From Herpetosiphon geysericola (GTDB lineage Bacteria; Chloroflexota; Chloroflexia; Chloroflexales; Herpetosiphonaceae), in the NCBI RefSeq assembly GCF_001306135.1, contig NZ_LGKP01000004.1, positions 1-64,000 of the forward strand: a DNA stretch of 64,000 bases, given 5' to 3'. A program made the translations under genes and the position numbers. The notes under the pieces were generated by a model. It searched no databases. It was not told the DNA's origin and was given only the letters and a program-made list of their open reading frames with translations. This document shows, one piece after another, positions 45,327 to 54,402 of the stretch; the stretch's first letter is position 1; each line of letters begins with the position of its first letter.

Positions 45327-46509
45327 GCAACACCCACGCATATTCTCGCGCAATCGATTCGGTGAGAGCGAGCTTTAATTGGCTTGGCAGCACATCCCAG
45401 GTATAGGTTTCGATTTCTAAATGCTGGCTGTAGGGCTGCTCATTCAAAAACTGCAAACTTTCTCGCAAGGCTGATTGGGTGGCATTGAGCACCCCAAAAC
45501 TGCTTGTAAAAATCGGCACATGAAAATGAATGCGCCATTCGCAGGCTTGGGGATCATCGATGGCAGCTAAGGCTTGGGGCAAATCGCGGTAGTGCAGCAA
45601 CGAGCCATCACGATTGCGCTGAATCACTTGGTGCAAATAAATTGCCTCGCTAAATGGTGCTAAGGCTGTCGCCACAGCCTGACGATCGGCCCCAAGCTGC
45701 ACTTGCAAGGCCGAGCTTAGCTGCACTTTGGCAATGCTCATGCCTGCTGCTTGATAATTGGTAATCACCGTGCGCGGCGCTTCGTAGGCCACCGCACAAT
45801 GGCAGGTATCCAAGCAAGCGCCAACATGGCGGCGAATCGCAGTTTGGGCTTCGTGCAATGAGCAATTGAGCATGGCCGCCAATTCGGTAGCGCCAACAGC
45901 AAGCAACTGTTCAAAATAGCTGATCAGTTCGCTGCTGGTTTCGAGCAAGCCATCTGGTTCTGGCTCAAAGGCCAGTTGAATGAAAATGTCGCGCTCGCGT
46001 TCAAGCAGCACCAAGGCAGCAACCACATGCAGCACATGGCGATTGAGCAAAGCCCAAGGCACACTGGCTAAATCAGCAAACCATGGTTTGTAGCTCAACG
46101 GGCTGGTCGAAATTGAGCCATGCATACCCTTGGGCAGCAGCGCCGCCAAAATCTCGATCAAGCGCAGCGTATAGGCAACCCGTTCAGGCTCGCGCCAATC
46201 GGGCGCATGCACCTGATCTTTGACAGGTTGTTGATGAAACGGGTGATAAGGAAAGCCATTCAGGGTAAAAACATATAAGTTATGTTCAGCAAGCCAGGCT
46301 TGAAAGGCAGCTAAAGCAGTTGGCTGCAATAATTCGTGGCTTTCTTGGCCCGAAAGCCGCAGGCCAATGCCAAACGCTTGGTCGGGCGCGACCCGCTGTT
46401 TGAGATCGAGCACATGTTGTTGTAAGCCAGCCAAGACTGCTGGCCAGCCATTGGCAGGGTGAATATTGGTGCAATAGGTCAGTTGTAATTCACGCTCTAG
46501 CACATCCAT
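45310..46509 (-). CDS. eboE: EboE: sugar-isomerase-like TIM-barrel protein
   Basis: The 399-residue protein matches EboE, called metabolite traffic protein: N-terminal LTYCTNIHPANGW, FTLNGFPYHPFH, and HVGACLDTCHCAV with potential metal-binding Glu, Asp, His and Cys as in xylose-isomerase-like barrels. It is the first gene of the eboE-eboC-eboF unit. ATG 46509 follows AGGATTATATCA. It diverges from the STAND gene with 72 bases between starts, so both promoters lie in that gap. Confidence 0.88.
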   Translation of the reverse strand: MDVLERELQLTYCTNIHPANGWPAVLAGLQQHVLDLKQRVAPDQAFGIGLRLSGQESHELLQPTALAAFQAWLAEHNLYVFTLNGFPYHPFHQQPVKDQVHAPDWREPERVAYTLRLIEILAALLPKGMHGSISTSPLSYKPWFADLASVPWALLNRHVLHVVAALVLLERERDIFIQLAFEPEPDGLLETSSELISYFEQLLAVGATELAAMLNCSLHEAQTAIRRHVGACLDTCHCAVAYEAPRTVITNYQAAGMSIAKVQLSSALQVQLGADRQAVATALAPFSEAIYLHQVIQRNRDGSLLHYRDLPQALAAIDDPQACEWRIHFHVPIFTSSFGVLNATQSALRESLQFLNEQPYSQHLEIETYTWDVLPSQLKLALTESIAREYAWVLHELKA

Positions 46510-46581
46510 TGATATAATCCTAGTGGCAAAATACTCAGGGCTAGTTTAACATACTATTATTTTACAGCTGCTTAATTATAG

Positions 46582-49098
46582 ATGGATCAGAGCATTATGA
46601 CTGATGTAGTTGTACGCTGGACAGCAGAAGCGATTCAAGAAGCGATTCAAAAACCCACAAAGTTTTTAGCTAATCCTCATTGGTTGCAGTATAGTCAACA
46701 ACTCGGTGGCATTACCCAACTATATACCTATATGACAACAATGCCTTTAAAAGAAAAAGAACAACTTTTATTAGCAACTCTGCTGCAATATCCTGGTGCT
46801 TCTGTCGATACCTATACTCAATTGTTACATATTCATCATGCAACCTTTCATCGCCACCAAAAACAGCTTTTTGAACACTTAGCTGCCTGTCTTAATAGTC
46901 AACAAGTTGATCATCCAAACCATGATCGCTCAAAAGAGCTTGCGAAATTCTATGGACAACCAATTATTGGACGTGAACAAGAGCAAGCCTTAATCCAACG
47001 ATTATGTGCGCAAAAAGAGATTCGTTTGATTACGTTAACTGGTTTAGGTGGGATTGGAAAAACAAGGCTTGCCTTGAGCGTTGTTTCTCTCTTAGAACAT
47101 TCATTTAATCATAGAATAGTATTTATTCGATTAAATGAATTTGATACTAAACAAGCAGCATTGCGCACCATAGCCAATAAGTTTGGAATTATTGAATTAA
47201 ATAAACACTCATTACTACAGCAAATTCAAGAATATTTATATACAAAACAATTACTACTCGTCATCGATAATTTGGAGCATCTAGTCGATTTCGATCAAGT
47301 AATTGATCATCTGATTAAAAATACAGTTTCTATAAAAATACTTATTACAAGCAGGAAAGTATTAAATTTAAACTATGAACACGTTATTCTTATAAATCCA
47401 TTAGATTTTCCTGACGAAAATATCTATAATTGGCAAGATATTGCCGAATATCCAGCTATTCGATTATTTTATCAATGTGCTACTGCGGCTAATGCTAATT
47501 TTCAAATTACTAGCCAAAATATATCCTTTATTAGTAAAATCTGTCGATTAGTTAGTGGTATTCCCTTAGCAATTGAAATTATTGCTGCCTATATTCGCTA
47601 TTTGTCAATCGAAGATTTATATACAAATATACAGCAATCATTATTAGATATTAATACGACACTTACTAATCATCCACCACAGCATAAAAATATACATAGT
47701 ATTATCGATTGGAGCTTCCAGCAATTAGATCCGGAAACTCAGGCATGCTTTATTTTGCTTGGTTGTGGTCAGAGTTATACGTGGGATTATGCAGCAGCTC
47801 AATCATGGACACAACTAGAGCAATCAAGCTTGAATCGTTGCTTACAGCGATTAATTGATTATCATCTGCTTCAGGTTGATGGATCGAATCAAACAACTCG
47901 CTATTCAATGCATACGGTTGTAGCTGTATTTATTGAATATCTATTCCAAGCAGATGCGCAATGTGATAGTGTTATGCAACGTTATTATGCTTATTATGCC
48001 CAACATATGCAACAAGCTGCAACAAAAATTCAAGCAACAAGCTTGCAAGCTCCGATCTATGCAGCAATTAAGCAAGAATATCCCCACTATCGACGAAGCT
48101 TAACATGGTTTCTAAGCCAACCAAGTGGGAGCCATGCGCTTGAATTGATTCGCTCATTATGGCGCTTTTGGTTGACTCAAGGATTTGCCGTCGAGGGCTA
48201 TGGGTGGTGTCAGCAATTATTAGCGTCGCAAACTCTCTCAAACTTGGAACTAGCACGACTTAATTTGATCACCGGCAATATTGCCCGTTTACAAGGCGCA
48301 TTACACGCTGCCAAAGAGCTTTTTAAACGCACATTAGGCTTATGGCAAGCGCTTGAGCATAGCGAAGGCATTGCGTGGGGTTTAGCAAATTATGGGCTAA
48401 CCGCAGTGATGATAGGCGATTATGCAGAGGCAAAACACTATCTTGCTCAGGCAATTGAGCATACCCAAAAGCATAATCATGGCTCAATTCAAGCTATTTG
48501 TTATGGTAATTTGACCGAATTGGCGCTCGAACAAGCCAATTATGCAGATGCAGCCGCCGCTGCGCAACAGGCGCTGATCTATTGGCAAACCCACAACGAT
48601 CTATGGGGCCAAGCTACGGTTTTGCGCTATCAAGCCATTATCCATTTTGAGCAACGCCGTTTCAACGAATGTAAAGAGTGCCTTGAAGCTGCATATCAGT
48701 TTGGTTTATTAGCAGGTGACCACAGCCTCATCGGCATGCTCGCAACCCATCTTGGCGCGCTGGCAATCCACAATGCTCATTTAGCTCAAGCTTACCAATG
48801 GCTGTATCAAGCATTAACAATCCATCAGCAGCTTGGTGATCTGTGTGAATTAGCGCGAACCCTTGAATATTTGGCATGTTATTACACAACGATCCATAGC
48901 TATGAGCGAGCTTTGACATGTTTGAGTCGTTCCGATAAGCTCCATCGGCAAACCCAACGCCAGCGTTCGGTCTACGAACAGACACAATTTACTGCGTTAT
49001 TGGATCAAGTAAAACATACTTTAGGTTCCGATTGGATTGGGATTTGGCATCTTGCGCACCAACAGGCAGTTGAAATGCAAATATTGGCTCAGCCATAA
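46582..49098 (+). CDS. STAND (NB-ARC) ATPase with TPR repeats inside the ebo cluster
   Basis: The 838-residue protein has an N-terminal region (about 55-110) that looks like a winged-helix HTH. A STAND ATPase follows, with Walker A GLGGIGKT (about 153-160) and Walker B LLLVIDN (about 224-230), then a winged-helix and arm region. From about residue 550 on there are tetratricopeptide repeats (LNLITGNIARLQGALHAAKE onward). Such proteins are signal-gated switches acting as regulators or in defence. It is transcribed against the ebo genes and divides them. The first 1.5 kb is clearly more AT-rich than the flanking genes, suggesting insertion by transfer. Confidence 0.85.
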   Translation: MDQSIMTDVVVRWTAEAIQEAIQKPTKFLANPHWLQYSQQLGGITQLYTYMTTMPLKEKEQLLLATLLQYPGASVDTYTQLLHIHHATFHRHQKQLFEHLAACLNSQQVDHPNHDRSKELAKFYGQPIIGREQEQALIQRLCAQKEIRLITLTGLGGIGKTRLALSVVSLLEHSFNHRIVFIRLNEFDTKQAALRTIANKFGIIELNKHSLLQQIQEYLYTKQLLLVIDNLEHLVDFDQVIDHLIKNTVSIKILITSRKVLNLNYEHVILINPLDFPDENIYNWQDIAEYPAIRLFYQCATAANANFQITSQNISFISKICRLVSGIPLAIEIIAAYIRYLSIEDLYTNIQQSLLDINTTLTNHPPQHKNIHSIIDWSFQQLDPETQACFILLGCGQSYTWDYAAAQSWTQLEQSSLNRCLQRLIDYHLLQVDGSNQTTRYSMHTVVAVFIEYLFQADAQCDSVMQRYYAYYAQHMQQAATKIQATSLQAPIYAAIKQEYPHYRRSLTWFLSQPSGSHALELIRSLWRFWLTQGFAVEGYGWCQQLLASQTLSNLELARLNLITGNIARLQGALHAAKELFKRTLGLWQALEHSEGIAWGLANYGLTAVMIGDYAEAKHYLAQAIEHTQKHNHGSIQAICYGNLTELALEQANYADAAAAAQQALIYWQTHNDLWGQATVLRYQAIIHFEQRRFNECKECLEAAYQFGLLAGDHSLIGMLATHLGALAIHNAHLAQAYQWLYQALTIHQQLGDLCELARTLEYLACYYTTIHSYERALTCLSRSDKLHRQTQRQRSVYEQTQFTALLDQVKHTLGSDWIGIWHLAHQQAVEMQILAQP

Positions 49099-49116
49099 AC
49101 CTAGCTGAGCCAATAT
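49081..49116. terminator. Bidirectional terminator between the STAND gene and eboB
   Basis: A 13-bp perfect stem ATATTGGCTCAGC / GCTGAGCCAATAT with a 10-base loop overlaps the stop codon of the plus-strand STAND gene and ends 7 bases from the eboB stop. Confidence 0.8.
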
Positions 49117-49122
49117 TGATCT

Positions 49123-49953
49123 TTAATCGGCCAATGCTTGCGCAAGTGGCGCGAGCTTAAATTTGGGGCTTTGGCTCAAAAAGCGGCTGGGATTGGTATA
49201 CACCACCTCGTGAATCCATTGCTGTGAATGGCCACGGCGGCGCATTTCAAACATACAATTGGGAATTGCCAGCGGTTGACTTGGACCCCAATCGCAGGCT
49301 GAAGCGACACATAAACGCTCAGTGCCATATATTTCGAGCATATCAATCGCGCGGCCTGGCGAAACTTTGGTCATCGGATAGAGCGTCAATCCCGCCCAAA
49401 AACCATGTTCAAGCACCATGCGAATCGTGTGCTCTTCAACATGATCAACCAACACCCGACTGGGGTCGATGCGGCTGTTGCTAGCCAAGGTTTCTACAAT
49501 TGCCTTGGTGCCTTTGTATTTATCTTCAAGGTGCGGGGTGTGAATATGAATCAATTGATTGTGCTCAAGCGCCAATTCAACATGATCGATAAAGGTGGCT
49601 AGCTCGTTGCGGGTCACTCGATTTAGGCCAATTTCGCCAATTCCCAGCACATTTGGGCGCTCCAAAAATTGTGGGATTATTGCCAAAACTTCACGCGCTA
49701 GTTCGCGATCTTCGCCTTCTTTGGGGTTCAAACAGAGCCAGGTATAATGCTGAATGCCATATTTGGCGGCGCGTTGTGGTTCAAACTCGGTTAAATGTTT
49801 AAAATAATCAGCAAAGGCACTGGCAGAAACCCGATCATAGCCAGCCCAAAATGCTGGTTCAGTCACCGCAACACAGCCAGTCAAGGCCATGGCATGATAA
49901 TCATCGGTGGTGCGCGAAACCATATGCGCATGCAAATCGATATAGTTGATCAT
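49123..49953 (-). CDS. eboB: EboB: TatD-like metal hydrolase
   Basis: The 276-residue TIM-barrel hydrolase has TatD-type metal ligands: DLHAH (His8, His10), Glu in GIGEIGLN (near 105), [16 protein letters not shown] and the late Asp in SACDWGPS. It matches EboB. It overlaps the upstream 100-residue gene by four bases (ATGA), placing it last in the eboD-small gene-eboB unit. Confidence 0.88.
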   Translation of the reverse strand: MINYIDLHAHMVSRTTDDYHAMALTGCVAVTEPAFWAGYDRVSASAFADYFKHLTEFEPQRAAKYGIQHYTWLCLNPKEGEDRELAREVLAIIPQFLERPNVLGIGEIGLNRVTRNELATFIDHVELALEHNQLIHIHTPHLEDKYKGTKAIVETLASNSRIDPSRVLVDHVEEHTIRMVLEHGFWAGLTLYPMTKVSPGRAIDMLEIYGTERLCVASACDWGPSQPLAIPNCMFEMRRRGHSQQWIHEVVYTNPSRFLSQSPKFKLAPLAQALAD

Positions 49954-50252
49954 TGCTCGCTCTCCTTGGCAGCGCCATAAGCACTTTGGCCATCGCGTTC
50001 AGCGCGTAGCTCGCTACTCAGATCGCTCAACAACATTTGAATCCGTTCGACACGGCCAAATTCGCTGCTATTGAGCGCTGCAAGCGCTTCGCGAAAAGCC
50101 TTGATTCGAAAATCGTCGTTGGCATTGTGCTCAATCGAACGATCAAAGCGATCCAAAAAGGCAGCAATATCTAAGATTTTGGTCCGATGCTCAATAAATT
50201 CAAGCTCGATTAATTCACGTTGGGTCTTTGGGCAAGAGCCTTCAATCTGCAT
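49950..50252 (-). CDS. Small helical protein of the ebo cluster
   Basis: The 100-residue protein is not recognised. It is charged and fully helical ([27 protein letters not shown] and a C-terminal [16 protein letters not shown]), with a likely coiled coil. It sits 12 bases after eboD and overlaps eboB. Position would suit EboA, but EboA is about twice as long and I see no resemblance, so I leave it unnamed. Confidence 0.65.
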   Translation of the reverse strand: MQIEGSCPKTQRELIELEFIEHRTKILDIAAFLDRFDRSIEHNANDDFRIKAFREALAALNSSEFGRVERIQMLLSDLSSELRAERDGQSAYGAAKESEQ

Positions 50253-50264
50253 ATCATCCTCGTT

Positions 50265-51422
50265 TCAAGCGCGTTCGGCTAAAGAGCGAATGGCTTGTTG
50301 CATAACGCTTAAATCAATTGTATGAACGTCATAGGGTTGGCCGATGTCACGAATTAATGTGATGGTTAATTGGCCGCCAAGGTGTTCACGAAACTCAGTC
50401 AAGCCACTCAACAGGCTTTGGGGATGCATTGGCTGCTCAAGATAGCTGCTCAAGGCTGGGTGATAAAGATCGAAGCCAACCGCAGTTAAGCAATTTAACA
50501 CCCGTTGCCAAGTAGGCTCAGCTAAATCACCCAGCAAATAGCTATAGGTGCAATCGAGCGCAATGCCAATCGCTACTGCTTCGCCATGACGCAAATTGTA
50601 ATCGCTGAGATATTCAAGTTTATGCGCTGCCCAATGGCCAAAATCCAAGGGGCGCGCCGAGCCACGCTCAAACGGGTCGCCACCAGCAATGTGAGCAAGA
50701 TGCAGCTCGGCACAGCGAAAAATCTGATCCTGCATTACCGCCAAATCGCGCTGCTGAAGCGCCGATGTCGTTTGCTCAATCGTGGCAAAAAAGGCAGAAT
50801 CTTTGAGCAAAGCCACCTTAATTGCCTCGGCAATGCCGCTACGCCAATCGCGCTCACTGAGCGTGGTCAGAAAGTGGCTATCGTTGAGCACAGCGTAGGG
50901 TGGCGCAAACGTGCCTAGAAAATTCTTTTTGCCAAAGGCGTTGATACTATTTTTCACCCCAACTGCTGCATCGTTTTGAGCCAAAACCGTGGTTGGCACG
51001 CGAATCAAGCGCACGCCACGATGGGCGGTTGCCGCCGCATAGCCAACCATGTCGATTAATGCCCCGCCACCAATCGCCATCACATACGAATGGCGATCGA
51101 TCGCATAGCGATTAATCCCTGCATAGACTGCCTGTAATGGCTCGCTACTATGTTTAATCGCTTCGCCGCCAGCCAGCACCAGGCTTGGCTCGACCAATTC
51201 AAAGGCTTGACTAGCTTGGGCATAGGCCTCAATCTCGGCTAAGAGGGTCGGGTGATGCTCAGCCACAGCTTGATCAAGCACAACCCAAAGCTTGGGCTGG
51301 CTCAGCGCTGGAGCAAATATAGACGCTAAACATGGGTTAGCTCGGTCAAAAAGTTTATGAGTGCAATGCACTGGATACGAATAACGAACTTCAAACGCTT
51401 GCTGGATCGAACGCATAGCCAT
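50265..51422 (-). CDS. eboD: EboD: 3-dehydroquinate-synthase-like protein
   Basis: The 385-residue protein belongs to the sugar-phosphate cyclase/dehydroquinate synthase family. Landmarks are the NAD-binding AIGGGALIDMVGYAAAT, RVPTTVLAQNDAAVGVKNSIN, the metal-binding AEAIKVALLKD, FGHWAAHKLE and RHGEAVAIGIALD. It matches EboD in being a cyclase with an ebo context rather than the aroB of the shikimate pathway. First gene of the eboD-eboB unit; ATG 51422 follows GGTAGAG, and 51416 is an alternative. Confidence 0.88.
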   Translation of the reverse strand: MAMRSIQQAFEVRYSYPVHCTHKLFDRANPCLASIFAPALSQPKLWVVLDQAVAEHHPTLLAEIEAYAQASQAFELVEPSLVLAGGEAIKHSSEPLQAVYAGINRYAIDRHSYVMAIGGGALIDMVGYAAATAHRGVRLIRVPTTVLAQNDAAVGVKNSINAFGKKNFLGTFAPPYAVLNDSHFLTTLSERDWRSGIAEAIKVALLKDSAFFATIEQTTSALQQRDLAVMQDQIFRCAELHLAHIAGGDPFERGSARPLDFGHWAAHKLEYLSDYNLRHGEAVAIGIALDCTYSYLLGDLAEPTWQRVLNCLTAVGFDLYHPALSSYLEQPMHPQSLLSGLTEFREHLGGQLTITLIRDIGQPYDVHTIDLSVMQQAIRSLAERA

Positions 51423-51452
51423 CTCTACCACTATGAGCAAATGCTCCAAATA

Positions 51453-51478
51453 CTAAAATTAGAATATTCCAATTTTAG
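51453..51478 (-). promoter_or_regulatory. 26-bp near-perfect palindrome upstream of eboD
   Basis: CTAAAATT - GAATATTC - AATTTTAG with one mismatched pair, centred 44 bases ahead of the eboD start and 24 bases after yggS. AT content argues against a terminator; it looks like an operator for the ebo genes. Confidence 0.5.
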
Positions 51479-51501
51479 CATAGCTTGTAGTAGGCCGTTA
51501 T

Positions 51502-52248
51502 TTAGCGTGCGCCAAACAACGCAGTGCCTACCCGCACAAACGTCGAGCCTTCCTCGATAGCCACCTCAAAATCGCCGCTCATGCCCATCGAAAGCTCTGG
51601 TAAGTGGCGATCAAGCTCCTGCTCAAGCGCATCGCGCACGTCGCGCAAGGCTCGAAAGCATGGCCGCACCACGCCCGCAACATCATCAGAATAGGGCGCA
51701 ATAGTCATAAAGCCCTGCAAATCGATCAACGGTAATTGAGCGATCGCCCGAACTTCGGCCACAAACTCGCGCCACGCAGGGTTGCGCAGGCCACCAGCTA
51801 AGGCAAAGCCATCTTTGGAGCGCTCACCAGAAACATTGACTTGCAGCAAAATTGGCAAGGGCTGCGGAATTACCGCCGCTTCTTCATCAACAATCCGGTT
51901 GAGAATTTCGGCCAATTTAAGGCTATCGATTGAATGAATTAATGAAAAAAGCTTGGCAGCGCGCCGCGCCTTGTTGCGTTGCAAATGGCCGATTAAATGC
52001 CAGCGAGTTTCAGCAAGTGCCGCGGGCGTTTGCAGGGCAATTTTCTCCTCGGCCTCTTGCACCCGATTTTCGCCCACATCGTGAATGCCAGCCGCCAACA
52101 CTGCATTGACCCGCAGCATTGGGTGGGATTTGGTGACCGCAATCAAGCGAACGCTGGCAGGATCGCGCTGACTGCGCTGAACAGCCTGGTCGATCCGTTG
52201 CTGAATCTGGGCAATTTGTTCCAACAATTGAGCCTGATCAAACGGCAT
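51502..52248 (-). CDS. yggS: YggS/PLPBP-family pyridoxal phosphate homeostasis protein
   Basis: The 248-residue protein is a single-domain alanine-racemase-like barrel that binds pyridoxal phosphate on Lys40 (LIAVTKSHP). Family motifs GENRVQEAEEKI, WHLIGHLQRNKAR, HSIDSLKLAEIL and the final SMGMSGDFEVAIEEGSTFVRVGTALFG are intact. It keeps free PLP and amino-acid pools balanced. It overlaps pgeF by 11 bases, so the pair is co-translated. Confidence 0.95.
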   Translation of the reverse strand: MPFDQAQLLEQIAQIQQRIDQAVQRSQRDPASVRLIAVTKSHPMLRVNAVLAAGIHDVGENRVQEAEEKIALQTPAALAETRWHLIGHLQRNKARRAAKLFSLIHSIDSLKLAEILNRIVDEEAAVIPQPLPILLQVNVSGERSKDGFALAGGLRNPAWREFVAEVRAIAQLPLIDLQGFMTIAPYSDDVAGVVRPCFRALRDVRDALEQELDRHLPELSMGMSGDFEVAIEEGSTFVRVGTALFGAR

Positions 52249-53044
52249 GACGTACCTCGCATAGACCAATCACCGCAGCAAAGCGACCGGTAGCTCCGGC
52301 TTCGTGACGATGTGAAAAGAATCTATCATTATGACAAGCTGTACATAAATTCATGTTAATCAGGTTGGCAGGTTGAATGCCAGCTTGCAGCAACCAATGG
52401 GCATTTGCCGCCCATAAATCAAAATGCGGACGCTGTTTGCCAAGTTGGCGCAACAACACATGGGTCGAATGCTCACCAAACGCTTGTTCAACCGCGCCGA
52501 TCACTGGCTGATCGACCTCATAGCAGCATGGTCCAATCGCTGGGCCGATGGCTGCCAGAATGTTGGCTGGCTCGGAGCCAAATTGGGCTTGCATGGTTGT
52601 GATGACCACTTTGGCAATATTATTAACTGTGCCTTGCCAACCAGCGTGAGCCACGCCAACCGCCTGAGCAATCGGATCGAAAAAGAGCAATGGTGTGCAA
52701 TCGGCAAAATTGGCCCACAGCACCAGCCCAGGCTGGTTGGTGACTAAGCCATCGGCTGGCGGCAAGGTTGTTTCGCGCTCGCTCGCGCCGCGTCCGCGCT
52801 GCAATTCGCCCACCACAGCGACGGTCGTGCCATGGATTTGGCCCGCCAAAACCGCATCATCCAAGTTAAAGCCAACCTGTTCTGCAAAGCGGCGGCGATT
52901 TTCCAAGACGGCAGCGGGATCGTCGGGCCGCGAAAAACCAAGATTGAGGGTTGCATGGGGTGGTTTACTGACCCCACCTTGGCGGGTTGAAACGCCATGA
53001 ATCAACTCAGGATACCGCAAGAAGCGTTGGATTTGCTCGATCAT
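52238..53044 (-). CDS. pgeF: PgeF/YfiH laccase-domain protein (peptidoglycan editing factor)
   Basis: The 268-residue protein is of the multicopper-oxidase-like YfiH family, which in Escherichia coli removes wrong amino acids from peptidoglycan precursors and is often listed as polyphenol oxidase. Metal-site motifs are present: LAGQIHGT, FADCTPLLF, HAGWQGTV and IGPCCYEV. ATG 53044 follows GGGGG. It is the first gene of a unit with yggS, a pairing common in bacteria. Confidence 0.93.
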   Translation of the reverse strand: MIEQIQRFLRYPELIHGVSTRQGGVSKPPHATLNLGFSRPDDPAAVLENRRRFAEQVGFNLDDAVLAGQIHGTTVAVVGELQRGRGASERETTLPPADGLVTNQPGLVLWANFADCTPLLFFDPIAQAVGVAHAGWQGTVNNIAKVVITTMQAQFGSEPANILAAIGPAIGPCCYEVDQPVIGAVEQAFGEHSTHVLLRQLGKQRPHFDLWAANAHWLLQAGIQPANLINMNLCTACHNDRFFSHRHEAGATGRFAAVIGLCEVRHAV

Positions 53045-53136
53045 GCCAACCCCCATCAGATTGCTTGAATTTAACCAGCAATGTAAAGCGTGCTAGCGCC
53101 CATCATAACACCAGATACAGCTTGGTTGAGAAGCAA

Positions 53137-53177
53137 AAATCCCCCTTGAATGGTTTTTTGCCATTCAAGGGGGATTT
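53137..53177 (-). terminator. Strong hairpin terminator of the phasin-like gene
   Basis: A 17-bp perfect stem (AAATCCCCCTTGAATGG and its complement) with a 7-base loop lies 29 bases past the stop; the minus strand continues with TTTTTGC. Confidence 0.88.
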
Positions 53178-53205
53178 GCACTTTGCGAAGCAGCAGGCCT
53201 AGGGG

Positions 53206-53601
53206 TTAGGCGTTGCGGCTTTTCTTCAATTCTTCCACCCGAGCCGAAAGTTGGGCAATTTTGTCGCTCAACTCGTCAATATCGCGCTTTGATGGAATAT
53301 TCATGCGGTTAAGCACTTGTTCGAGCCGTGATTCAACCCGTGATTCAGCTTCATCGGCAACATGCTCAACTTCGCGTTTGCGGCGCGAAAGCACATCATT
53401 CAACAAGGTTTTAGCTTCGCGTTCGGCAACTTCACCACGATCGACCAAGCGACCAACGAATTGTTCCATTTCGTCGCGGGTCATGGCGACAGCGCCAACA
53501 GCAGCCAACATCAATTTGCGCACACCATCGACAAATGGCACGCCACGATCGTCAGCATCTTTCTTGATTTCATTCAAGTTTACTTCGATTTCATCAGCCA
53601 T
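53206..53601 (-). CDS. Phasin-family protein
   Basis: The 131-residue acidic and helical protein has the phasin-like pattern VRKLMLAAVGAVAMTRDEMEQFVGRLVDRGEVAE and a C-terminal coiled coil (IPSKRDIDELSDKIAQLSARVEELKK). Such proteins coat polyhydroxyalkanoate granules or serve as small structural proteins. It lies 63 bases after another phasin-like gene that shares the phrase LNxxNIPSRK. ATG 53601 follows AAAGGAG. Confidence 0.82.
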   Translation of the reverse strand: MADEIEVNLNEIKKDADDRGVPFVDGVRKLMLAAVGAVAMTRDEMEQFVGRLVDRGEVAEREAKTLLNDVLSRRKREVEHVADEAESRVESRLEQVLNRMNIPSKRDIDELSDKIAQLSARVEELKKSRNA

Positions 53602-53664
53602 TACAATAACTCCTTTGGATTGACCTATCGCTCACCAGTTGTTTCAGTATAGCACCGCGCCAAA

Positions 53665-54402
53665 TTAGCCGCGAAGCGCTTCGATCCGACGTTCAACTTC
53701 GCGTTGAACGGTAATGCGCTTGGCGTGGCTGGCTTCAAACAATTTGACGTGATGTAATTCGGCGATGCCCAAGCCATCGAGCTTGGCAATGGCTTCTTCA
53801 GCACGCAAGGTCTCGTAGCCAGCAAATGGCTCGCGAATTTCGCCATCGACGGTCAGGTGTTTGGCAACCGATTGTTCAATTTCGCGTTGAACGGTGACGC
53901 GTTTGGCGTGGCTGCTTTCGTAGGCTTCCAAAGCAAACAGTTCATCAAGGCTCAAAGTTGGCAACAAAACAATAATTTCTTCGGCAGTAAGATTTTCGTA
54001 GTTGGCAACTGGGGCGATGCTGCCATCGCTGCCAAGTTCGCGCAATTGGGCGTTAAGTTGGGCGATGCGGGTATCGAGCACGCGCAAGGTTTTGCGTGAA
54101 GGAATGTTCAAGTTTTCCAAGACATCGCTTACACCGCGCTCAACAGTTTGGCTAGCATCTTGCACATCGTTATTCAAATTGTTTTGCTCGCGGCGGAGGC
54201 GCACATTCAAATCTTTCAAATCGCCGCGAACTCCTGCGGCTACTTTTTCGCCGCGCTTGATCAATTTTTTGAAGGTTTTTTCACCGTTATCGATGGCCAA
54301 CCCTGCAATCCCCAAGCCTGCCAACCATGAACGGCGAGCAACTTTTTGGGCGCTTTTGACTTGTTTTTCAGTCGTGTCAGCAATTTGGCGAATGATCGTC
54401 AT
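53665..54402 (-). CDS. Phasin-like protein with duplicated C-terminal domain
   Basis: The 245-residue protein has an N-terminal phasin-like part (about 1-125: a weak hydrophobic RRSWLAGLGIAGLAI, then long helices with LENLNIPSRKTL). Two tandem copies of a domain of about 48 residues follow (about 132-180 and 196-243), each reading Tyr-Glu-x-Leu-x-Ala-Glu-Glu and ending SHAKRxTVQREVE. I start at ATG 54402 behind AAAGGAG. It precedes the smaller phasin gene on the same strand, and the two share a promoter. Confidence 0.78.
   Translation of the reverse strand: MTIIRQIADTTEKQVKSAQKVARRSWLAGLGIAGLAIDNGEKTFKKLIKRGEKVAAGVRGDLKDLNVRLRREQNNLNNDVQDASQTVERGVSDVLENLNIPSRKTLRVLDTRIAQLNAQLRELGSDGSIAPVANYENLTAEEIIVLLPTLSLDELFALEAYESSHAKRVTVQREIEQSVAKHLTVDGEIREPFAGYETLRAEEAIAKLDGLGIAELHHVKLFEASHAKRITVQREVERRIEALRG

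Noticed and set aside
49950-50252. Naming the 100-residue gene eboA
   Set aside because: Position fits, but length is about half and I recognise no EboA motif.
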